Part shown: positions 27,601-39,600 of the stretch, piece after piece
Position numbering within the stretch: the first letter of the stretch is position 1
How the letters are laid out: each line of letters opens with the position of its first letter
Program-made: the position numbers and the translations under genes
The notes under the pieces: model-generated
What the model saw: only the letters and a program-made list of their open reading frames with translations
What the model was told of the DNA's origin: nothing
Database searches by the model: none
Origin: Bolinopsis microptera
Taxonomy: Eukaryota > Ctenophora > Tentaculata > Lobata > Bolinopsidae
NCBI RefSeq assembly: GCF_026151205.1
Contig: NC_087082.1
Span: 15,161,365 to 15,225,364 of the forward strand
DNA length: 64,000 bases
Direction: 5' to 3'

Positions 27601-30600
27601 GAGGAGCGGACTACACGCTCACAGGCTACCATGTCTCGTGTAACCCCAGGATTTTACACGTTCACAGGCTACCACGTCTCGTGTAACCCTAGGATTTGGT
27701 TTTGGATCAGACACTGAAAACAACGATAGAGGAGCGGTCTACACGCTCACAGGCTACCATGTCTCGTGTAACCCCAGGATTGTACACGTTCACAGGCTAC
27801 CACGCCTCGTGTACCCTAGGATTTGGTTTTGGATCGGACACTCAAAACAACGATAGAGGAGCGGTCTACACGCTCACAGACTACCACGATTCGTGTAACC
27901 CAAGGATTTAACACGCTCACAGGCTACCAAGTCTCGTGTAACCTTAGGATTTAACAAGCTCACAGGCTACCACGTCTTGTGTACCCTAGGATTTGGTTTT
28001 GGATCGGACACTCAAAACAACGATAGAGGAGCGGACTACACGCTCACAGGCTACCATGTCTCGTGTAACCCCAGGATTTTACACGTTCAAAGTCTACCAA
28101 GTCTCGTGTAACCCTAGGATTTGGTTTTGGATCGGACACTCAAAACAACGATAGAGGAGCGGTCTACACGCTCACAGGCTACCATGTCTCGTGTAACCCT
28201 AGGATTTAACACGCTCACAGGCTACGACGTCTCGTGTAGCCCTAGGACCCTTACACTTAACAGACTCTAACACGCTCACAGGCTTCCACGTCTCGTGTAA
28301 CCCTAGGATTTAACACGCTCACAGGATACGACGTCTCGTGTAACCCTAGGACCCTAACACTTAACAAACTCTAACACGCTCACAGGCTTCCACGTCTCGT
28401 GTACCCTAGGATTTGGTTTTATATCGGACACAAAAAACAACGATAGAGGAGCGGACTACACGCTCACAGGCTACCATGTCTCGTGTAACCCCAGGAGTTT
28501 ACACGTTCAAAGGCTACCACGTCTCGTGTACCCTAGGATTTGGTTTTGGATCGGACACTCAAAACAACGATAGAGGAGCGGTCTACACGCTCACAGGCTA
28601 CCATGTCTCGTGTAACCCTAGGATTTAATACACTCACAGGCTACGACGTCTCGTGTAGCCCTAGGACTCTTACACTTAACAGACTCTAACACGCTCACAG
28701 GCTTCCACGTCTCGTGTACCCTAGGATTTGGTTTTTGGATCGGACACTCAAAACAACGACAGAGGAGTGGTCTACAGTGACGTTACAGGAACATTGCATA
28801 CTCCTACGAGTTGCATGTAGCAGGCCATGACCGTCCCTGGAAGTCCCTGTCTCCTCACCGTAAGGGGTTGCACCAGGGGCGGTGGTAACAGAACTTCAAG
28901 ACTCTCGGAGTCTGTTGTCGATATCTATGTATAATATTATTATGGTATATAACTTGGGAGTCTCTCTCTCTAGCAGCAGGAGTTGGAGAATGGGGACGCG
29001 TTGTGAAAGCCACCGCAAGGAAGGCTTACAGTCGACGCCGACCAATCAAAAGAAGAAGATGTATTTTAGACATGTACACGCATGGAAGTCTTTACATTAA
29101 AATGTATTTTATAGTTGAACTGCCCCCCCCCCCCTCCTGGGGCCGCCGTATTGAGCCCAATTGACGCTCAACAATGTTTTGTTAAAATATTACATTCCAA
29201 CACAGCTGACATTCCTGAACCCTTGATGGTAGAACTAGATAGATAGATCGTAGGTGGTACTTTTCGATAACCTTTTCATTTCATCTATCTACCTATGATA
29301 TCTCCTTTTTAGTTCTGTACAAAAAACTTTAATCTTGTTTTAACTTTTTATTTAAAATGTGTGTAGTCAGTGTAGCTTACGTTGCAATTATCGAGCTCTC
29401 TTATCTTTTGTAAATTGCGATAAGTTCAGTTTGCTGCTACCGTGTAGTTAGCCTTTGCGTGTGTACTTGTACATTCCTATAAAAGTACATTATGGAGGAT
29501 GATCGTAAGGTGACCCAATCTCTGGACCAAATTCAAGGATTCGAGTATGATGAACAGACAAAATTGAAGGACAGTGTTACTAAGTGGTTCAATACGCTGG
29601 GAAAAGAACTGAAAATCGACGACAGAGATATTTGTGGAGATATGGACAGAGAAATATTTATGGCTCCAACTGTCTATAAAAAGCATCTGGCACTTCGGCT
29701 TGTGGAAGCAATAGACCTCGTTCAACGGCATGAATGCCAGATGGCTAAAATGGAGGAGATCATATATTTCTTGAAGACGGAAGCGTTAGAAGACAAGGAT
29801 AAGTTGATCAGGCTGCAGGGCCAGCTGCTTGTGCAGAAGGACAAAGAACTAGAGTTGTTTAAGACGTTGGTTAAGAAGACAGTGCAAACAACGGTGGAGT
29901 CAGGGATTAAGAGCTATAGTGCAGCTGTACAACAGAACAGTGCAAGTGGTACGGTCTGCAACAGTAACATCCTGAAGAAGGTGATGAAGAGTGTGGCTGC
30001 AGAGGAGGACAGGAGCAAGAACCTGATTGTGTTTGAACAGCTTCCAGCGCTAGTAACCGCAGTTCTGGAGGAGATGGGGGAGAAACCTCACTTCGAAGCG
30101 ACTAGAGTCGGCAGGAAGAGGCCAGGTAGTACGACTATCCGACCAGTAAAGATCACTGTCCCAAGCTCTACAGCGGTTCAACAGATTCTGACGAAAACAG
30201 GAAGACTGAGGCTAGTTGAGACCCACAAAAATGTATGGATCTGTCCAGATAGATCTAGCGAAGATCGAGCAACGAGGAAACATCTGGTTACCGACCTGAA
30301 GAAGAAGAGGGTTGAACAAACTCACCTCGACCACTATATCCGGTACGGGAAAGTCTGTAGCCGTGACAAGAAACCACCGTGAAGCAATTCATGTCTCTCG
30401 GACACTGATCAGTATTTGAATGAGTATTGCGTATCTTAATAGTTTTCGGACGTTATCTGTATTTGAGAGACAATTTTATAATTTATATACGAGCTATTTC
30501 TTGATTGTTTCACACTTCATATTTCATAATTTGTTTCACACTTCATATTTCATAATTTTATTACTAGGTGGAGGTGACGTTATTGAGACTTTGGGCGGCC

Positions 30601-33600
30601 ATAAACCTCGTGTTTTAAAAGTTGTCCTCTGTACTTGTTTCACTGACCCACGCTTTATAGCATTTATACATTTCGGCCCATTTTATATGTTTGTTCGATT
30701 TGCTGTACATTTGTATATTTGCTATTTTGTAAAAGTTTCAAATCAAATCATTGGATGCTCTAAGATTTCTGCCTAGTATTGTGCTCTATTCGGCCTCGTT
30801 TGCTGCATCTCCACTGAAGGACAGTTTATAACTTTTGGACGGTTTTGCTAAGAATAACGATGAGAAAGTCAAGAACAAGGAAACATTTCAAACAATCATT
30901 GAGCTACTAATTGAGCTAATCGAGGAGAAAGATAAGGAACTAACTATAACTGTAAAATCTATTTTTCCCAGCCAAAATCGTGGACAGACTACTCTTTAAA
31001 ACGGTTGAATAATTGGAATGTAAGAGCACAAAAATGCAGATCGATTAAGTTTACTTCGACAAGACGTTCTGATCACGTCAACCAAGTTTTGCTGAAGCAT
31101 AATAAATCTATATCTTTTAATAACTCATCTGTATCAGTGTTTGCATGATTGTTTCCTGCCTGTTATGCGTGTATGCACGTTTTATTTTCCGATTGAACAC
31201 AGTATTGTATTTATATATAATGTTTGACTGTTGCCGTTTGGCAACTTGAACTTTGTTATATTTATTAACGTTTGAGAATTCGTGTTTATTAAGGGTTGTT
31301 GCATATATAAAAGGCCCCGTCAATTATAGTGACAGTACACAACGAACACTTGCCGGAGCTGCTAGACACTATGCACAATCAGCATTTCAGATAACAGGTG
31401 CTGAACAGAGACCCTAGTCAAATACCACCAATGGAAAGATCTCAACCTTCAGCATCATTGCTGACTAGCTCACCAAGAGATGAACCTATGGCACAACCAG
31501 CCAGCACCCAAGCACTTGCACCAGTTGCACCTGCAACTAGTATACAAACACGATATGGTAGAACAGTAAAACCTGTGAATAGACTAATAGACAATTTATA
31601 ATGTATGTATGACAAATTATATATATATTTAGACATTTTTTAAATTATGACATCACAGATGATAACATTCATATTTTGATGCGTTATTTATTGGGGATGT
31701 TTTATATTTGCTTTAATTTATTACTGATGAGGAATGATTTTTAACAATTTAGCAATTGTAACGTGTTTCACAGATTTATAAAATTTTAGTACTTGAGATG
31801 TAACAGAGTTAAATTTTAACATTTTTATGCAAATCTGATTTATAAACTTTTTACTAATTTTTTCTTATTTGTTCGCGGGGGAGTGATATCAGGGGCCTTT
31901 TATATATTATATTTTAGTATTATACATTTACCTTATAATTAACCATCACTCCCATCTAGGAAGTAAGTTATGTATTTGTGTATGTAATTGTGATCGTATC
32001 AGCGCCTTTCATTCTATTAACTCCCTGCCCTTTGAAGTTTTGACTTGGCGAGTTATAGAGTACTTGTTTGTCATCTGTATCGCCAAATACCTGTTGTTTA
32101 ACATAATTCAGTTGTGGGGTGTCTGTGTTCCATCAATTAATGATTCCAACCCATTTAGAGCCGCTACGATAGGAGTCTTTGCTGTACAGGTTTCTGCAAT
32201 CAGGATTCCTCCAGCGTCTCTTGCTCCATACGCTGTGAGAAGGTTTATCATAAGCATACATATTCAATGAGTTATTAATTTCATATTTAGCTTCGGATTG
32301 TTGACTAAACAATGTTGAGCTATTCGTTTTTAAAATACCTTCTGGATTCAGTGTTATGGTACAATAGGGACTTTCTCTCTGCTTTTTTAATCAGCAACAC
32401 GTTCAGGTTAAAATGTCGAGAGTTGTTTCCAAAAACCTCTTTAACTTCCCGCTAACGGGAGAAATGAAAGAAGAAGTGAAAGATATGGAGGCTCAAATGG
32501 AACAAATGATGGAAGCCTCCCCTGAAGCTAAGCAAGTCATGGATAGGATGAAAGAACTCGAGACTAAAGACGACCAAGAATCTAATACGGAGTGGCTTGC
32601 TCTTTTAAGATCATCAATGATGTCTATGGTAAAAGATCTGGATAACATGCCAGTTCTAAATTACGGAGGTGAACAAACAACGACCACTTTTTTGAAAGTT
32701 CCAACTTCTCACGACGGAGAATTTGATGTCCCAGTCGAGGTCTACACTCCAAAAGAGCTTGAAAATGATACAAAGAAGGCTGCTTACATATATGCCCACG
32801 GGGGAGGTGCAATAGCTTTCTCGGCTGCTGATAATAGGAAAGGAGTGCAATGCATTGCTGTCGATATGAACGTTGTGGCATTCAATGTTGATTACCGCCT
32901 TGCTCCTGAAACAAAATGCCCCAACAACATCAAGGATTTTTATGAGGTTATCAAGTATGTTAGTAAGAATGCTGAAAACTTGGGAATCGATCCCACTAAG
33001 ATTTTTATCGCTGGGGAAAGTGGCGGAGGGTACATATGTCTTGGTGCCATGGTACTGTTAGCTCAGAATGGAAAGGGTCATCTGGTAAAATTGGCTATTC
33101 CTTGTGTTCCCATGGTTGACGACTACTGCTTTTCTGACCCTCTAGCAATGACTGTAGAGGAAAGGGAGGTTCATTTGTCAATGCGGAAGATTTGGAAGCA
33201 TCTTATTGCTTCAGATTTTGAGCAGCAAAAGACTGATCCCCACCTCTTCCCTGGCAAGGCAAGCGAGGAGCTTCTAGAGAAATTCCCGCCAACCATCATC
33301 TTGGAAGCAGAATTTGATCATTATATCACAGAGGCAACAAGGCTTGCTAGTAGACTGCGACGAGCAGGAAGATTGCTGGAATTTGTTGTTTTTCCGGGGG
33401 CCAATCATATGTCATCCTACATGCCTGGTACTCAAGGAAATACAGTATTTGTGGACACCATGAAGACAATTGTTAAGGAATATGTTCACTAGAGTCTAGT
33501 TAGAACTGTTTGGTAGACTTGAGCATTTGTAACTATGCAGGCTGTATCCTTTAGAAATTTGTAGCTTTGTAAATTGTAAACATGTTATAATATTGCATCA

Positions 33601-36600
33601 GTATTATTTGATTATATTATATAAGTATATAATATGTATAAACGTTGCATCACATTATTTTTGCGTTGAATTTAAACAAATCAATTTAGAACAAAAAGGT
33701 ATAACATCGAGTTTCTTGACAATTCTAGATGTATTTTAGTCATGTACACGCATGGAGGTCTTTACATTAAAATTTATTTCATAGTTGAACTGCCCCCCCC
33801 CCCCTCCTGGGGCCGCCGTATTGAGCGCAATTGACGCAGGACGCTCAACAATGTGTTGTTAAAATATTAAGATATTACATTCCAACACAGCTGACATTCC
33901 TGAACCCTTGATGGTAGAACTAGATAGATAGATCGTAGGTGGTAGGTACTTTTCAATAACCTTTTCGTTTCATCTATCTACCTATGATATCTCCTTTTTA
34001 GTTCTGTACAAAAAACTTTAATCTTGTTTAAACTTTTTATTGGATGCTCTAAGATTTCTGTATTGTGCTCTATTCGGCCTCGTTTTCTGCATCTCCACTG
34101 AAGGACGGTTTATATCTTTTGGACGGTTTTGCTAAGAATAACACGTTCAGGTTAAAATGTCAAGAGTCGTTTCCAAAAACCTCTTCAACTTCCCCGTTAC
34201 GGGAGAAATGAATGAAGAAGTGAAAGATATGGATGCTCAAATGCAGCAAATGATGGAAGCCTCTCCTGAAGCTAAGAAAGTTATGAATAGGATAAAAGAA
34301 CTCGAAATTAAAGACGACATGGAATCCACGATGGAATTTCTTAGTCTGGTAAGAGCATCTTCGGAGCACTTTATTGGTGCAATAACTCAAGATCCAGCTC
34401 TTAATTACGGAGGAGAACAAACAACAACCACTTTTTTGAAAGTTCCAACTTCTCATGACGGGGAATTTGATGTCCCAGTCGAGCTTTACACTCCAAAAGA
34501 GCTTGAAAATGATACAAAGAAGGCTGCCTTCATATATGCCCACGGGGGAGGTGCAATAGCTTTCTCGGCTGCTGATAATAGGAAAGGATTGCAATGCATT
34601 GCTGTCGATATGAACGTTGTGGCATTCAATGTTGATTACCGCCTTGCTCCTGAAACAAAATGCCCCAACAACATCAAAGATTTTTATGAGGTTATCAAGT
34701 ATGTAAGTAAGAATGCTGAGAGCTTTGGAGTAGATCCTTCTAAGATTTTTATCGCTGGGGAAAGTGGTGGAGGTTACATCTGTCTTGGTGCCATGGTACT
34801 GTTAGCTCAGAATGGAGAGGGTCATCTGGTAAAATTAGCTATTCCTTGTGTTCCCATGGTTGATGACTACTGCTTTTCTGACCCTCTAGCAATGACTGTA
34901 GAGGAAAGGAAGGCTCATTTGTCAATGCGGAAAATTTGGAAGGATCTTATTGCTTCAGATTTTGAGCAGCAAAAAAATGATCCCCACCTCTTCCCTGGCA
35001 AGGCAAGCGAGAAGCTTCTAGAGAAATTCCCGCCAACCATCATCTTGGAAGCAGAATTTGATCAGTTTATTACGGAGGCAACAAGGCTTGCTAGTAGATT
35101 GCGACGAGCGGGAAGATTGCTGGAATTTGTTGTTTTTCCGGGGGCCAATCATATGTCATCCTACATGCCTGGTACTCAAGGAAATACAGAATTTGTGGAC
35201 ACCATGAAGACAATTGTTAAGGAATATGTTCACTAGAGTCTAGTTAGAACTGTTTGCTAGACTAGCATTTGTAACTATGCAGGCTGTATCCTTTAGAATT
35301 TTGTAGCTTTGTAAATTGTAAACATGTTATAATATTGCATCAGTATTATTTGATTATATTATATAATAGATATATAAATATATGAGTATTATACCCAACA
35401 TTGACCGGCGAACTGATAGCTACTTCAGAAGCAATGAAACTACGATCTTCTAGATAAAATGAGTCATAGTACTTTCAGCCGAAGCCATCATAAGTGACAT
35501 AAATCTAAAAAATAGTAAGGTATAATAGATATATAATCATATCTTGCTTCTTTAAGATGTTCATTGTTCATATTATTAACGAGCATGAAAATCATATTCG
35601 TCTTTGGACAAGGGGTGGTGTCCTATAATTTCCACACTTTCTTCAACAGTTCTGTCTGGTGCCTCAGGAGCTTAATCGGGTGTTAAAGGTGTTTTCAGTT
35701 AGCCCGATGTATTTCTACTTCGTGTCTCCCACTCCAGCACTCCTACTGTTCTTTGGTAGATCACTACAGCTTTAAAGCATGTTAATTTAAGAAATGATCC
35801 CTGATGGAGATAAAATACGGCTCCGGTCCTAATGTCCCATCCTCAGCAAAGTTTCATATAACTCGCAACTCCTGTCATTGTGAAAACTTGACTTCAGCAA
35901 GACTTTACGTGATGCGTTCGGTAATCGATTTCGAAGTCAAGTTTCTGTCCTAACTTTTACTTGATAGTACACAATAAAATCCCTGTTCCAACTGAACGGA
36001 AGGTTACCTGATCACGTGACGTGTACGTGATGAAGTAATCAGTGTCTACCTAGGATCTGCCAATAAGCAGATAGCTACATCACGTGTGCAGCATACTAGC
36101 CACGTGTGCAGCATACTAGCCACGTGTGCAGCATACTAGCCACGTGTGCAGCATACTAGCCACATGTGCAGCATACCAGCCACGTGTGCAGCATACTAAC
36201 CACGTGTGCAGCATACTAGCCACGTGTGCAGCATACCAGCCACGTGTGCAGGATACTAGCCATGTGTGCAGCATACTAGCCACGTGTGCAGCATACTAGC
36301 AAGTAGGAACTACATTTATCCTGCTAATTCTCTGCGCAGTGCTCTGATGAAACTGAACGTTTATTTTAATTTGGAACTTCATATGCTCAGAGTCTAGCTG
36401 CGAAACCCGAACTTGTTACGCGATACTAACGTTGTTCGTGCAGGTTCCTGGTGAGAGCAAACAACAGGTGCCGTGTGCTCGTGTACAAATAGAAAAACTT
36501 TGAAGTTGAAATCGAAACCTAATACCGCTGGTGTTTACTTTCTAACTCAATAATTTGATTACATACCGTGGGTTGTGTTATTGGTTAGTAGAATGTAGAG

Positions 36601-39600
36601 GATTGTGATTCGTTTGCTTAATTTCAATTTCACTCTTGAGTGCAATGACCGTTGTGTTATTGGTTAGTTGACTTGTTTCGACCCTTACGACAACCTTAAT
36701 CAGACAGTATGTTTAACTAATGACTAACGATTTTTTCAAAATAATATAAGGGGTCGTTCACATATTACGTAATCAGCCGAGGGGAGGGGGTTTCCAAATG
36801 ATCAATGATGACGCTAGTGTAATTTTGACAAAATAGCTATGTATGATTACGTAATATGTGAACGACCCCTTAAGAAAAGTTTAACCTGAAGATTGGGTGT
36901 TTAGACCCCTAAACTTGTCGTACTAAGTAGTACATAATCTTATTACAAAGAATTCACCGAAAGATCTGTACGTGTCTTGACGAATTACCGAGTGTAAACA
37001 AAATTAGTATTATATATTATATTATATATCAAATAGAAAATATTTTCATGTTTTAAACGCTCGAAAATGTACGTTTAGTTTAGTGTCGTGTTTGTGCCTA
37101 ATTAGTCGCAACAACAGGTATTAGGTTACTATATAGTAAGCAAGTTCCTAGTTAGCGGTTATATAATATATTCATTCTCTTCATTAAACAGCCAGCCTCG
37201 ATAGTGTGTATGTAGCCATTTACATTTTGATGCTGTTTTATGTGCTCTGTTTATCTGTGGTGTGTAGTGTATCTTTACGCCTGTTATACAAGTACAGTAT
37301 ACGTTATAGTATACCTGTATACAAGTATATAAAACTAGTATTTTATACTTATACACCATGTATAAATACATTGTACATGTATAAATATTGTATAAATGCA
37401 TTGTACATGGTGTTTGTTATACGATGTTCCCCTCTAAAAACATACTGAAGCTCTTATCATTATCAAGCACCGTTGTAATTTCAGAATTTTGCATAAGAAT
37501 GCATTATTATCGGATCACGTGACAAAGTTTTTGATGAAATCGTGCTAGGATTCCCACACCATATAATGACAACACTATATAATGACAAGCACTTTATAAT
37601 GACTTGTCACTATATAGTCCTGTCATTACAAAGTGCGTTTTGCACACTATATAAAGGCGTTACTAATAACGATTGTCGTGGGAACTGTCCATATTAAATA
37701 TTGATGGGAAATTAACAATTAGAAAAGCAGATTAGCGGGCCTAAGAATGTTTGCCTGAAACTTCAGTCTTCACTCGTTTGTTGCACCTCAGCTAGAAGAC
37801 AGTAAAGAAGTGTTTGTACGTTTACACAGCACAGTATTATAAGCATAGTTTCAGCGCGCTATTTATTTCATATATAATAGCCTCAGATATATTGTTTCTA
37901 TCTGCTTGCTTTCAATTAACAATACATTCAGGTTAAAATGTCGAGAGTTGTTTCAAAAAACCTCTTTAACTTCCCCCTAACGGGAGAAATGGCTGAGGAA
38001 GTTAAAGCTATGGATGCTCAAATGGAACAAATGATGGAAGCCTCCCCTGAGGCTAAGCAAGTCATGGATAGGATGAAAGAACTCGAGTTTAAAGACGACA
38101 TGGAGTCCTCGATGGAGTTTCTTACTCTGATAAGACAAACTTCCGAGCAATTTATTTGTGCAATTACTCAAAATCCAGCTCTTAATTACGGAGGAGAACA
38201 AACGACGACCACTTATTTGAAAGTTCCAACTTCTCATGACGGGGAATTTGATGTCCCAGTCGAGGTTTACACTCCTAAAGAGCTTGACAATGATACAAAG
38301 AAGGCTGCTTACATATATGCCCACGGGGGAGGTGTAATAGCTTTCTCGGCTGCTGATATGAGGAAAGGAGTGCAATGCATTGCTGTTGAGATGAATGTTG
38401 TGGCATTCAATGCTGACTACCGCCTTGCTCCTGAAACAAAATGCCCCAACAACATCAAAGATTTTTATGAGGTTATCAAGTATGTAAGTAAGAATGCTGA
38501 GAGCTTTGGAGTAGATCCTTCTAAGATTTTTATCGCTGGGGAAAGTGGTGGAGGTTACATCTGTCTTGGTGCCATGGTACTGTTAGCTCAGAATGGAGAG
38601 GGTCATCTGGTAAAATTAGCTATACCTGGTGTTCCTATGGTTGATGACTACTGCTTTTCTGACCCTCTAGCAATGACTGTAGAGGAAAGGAAGGCTCATT
38701 TGTTTATGCAAAAAGTCTGGAAGGACCTTATTGCTTCAGATTTTGAGCAGCAAAAGACCGATCCCCACCTCTTCCCTGGAAAAGCAAGTGAAGACCTTCT
38801 GGAGAAATTTCCGCCAACCATCATTTTGGAAGGAGAGTTTGATCAGTTTATTACAGAGGCAACAAGGCTTGCTAATAGACTGCGACGAGCAGGAAGATTG
38901 CTGGAATTTGTTGTTTTTCCGGGGGCCAATCATATGTCATCCTACATGCCTGGTACTCAAGGAAATACAGTATTAGTGGACACCATGAAGACAATTGTTA
39001 AGGAATATGTTCACTAGTGTCTAGTTAGAACTGTTTACCAAGCTTTCGAATTTTCTAATATGCAGGCTGTATCCTTTAAAATTTTGTAGCTTTATAGATG
39101 AAAATGCATGTTCTGTTTGCATTTTATGTTATTGTATCCATATGATTCGTATATACATATATAGTATATAATACGTATATTGTATATTGTATATTGTACA
39201 CATTCTCTCCCCTTTTTGTTCGCAATTTTAAGCTTAATTCGGAAAGTCATTTCAATTTAGACATATAACAACATATTAATAGATAATATTTACGTTAATC
39301 CATTAAACATCATTGCAATTATATCTAAATACGACTCAGCATAGTTATTTAATAAAACTATACCCGAAACTCAAAATAGAGCATCAAAAATATGCTAAAA
39401 AGTAACATCTTCTTTATGAGTATACTTTTCAATAAGGACTCGGTGTTGCGGAAATAACTTAACCAATTTATCAGTTCTCCCCATCTCAAAATCGCACAAC
39501 TCCCACCCTGGGTGCACAACCTCAGTTATCAGCGAATATTTGTCTTCCTCCAACAACCTGCTCGTTTTCCAAGCACCGGGCGGACACAACACCTGGGGAT

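Noticed and set aside
26888-28628. Several 70-100 codon frames repeating HVSCNPR and GFGSDTQNN
   Set aside because: They follow the period of the tandem array; stops recur with the repeat and no single frame spans it.
36081-36300. Possible CRISPR-like array
   Set aside because: Units are contiguous 20-bp repeats without spacers in a eukaryotic genome; it is a satellite.
24311-39017. Hydrolase cluster as recent bacterial horizontal transfer
   Set aside because: Intronless genes and an HSL-type fold are not enough; base composition and codon use do not stand out by eye, and animals have this family. Would need a phylogeny.
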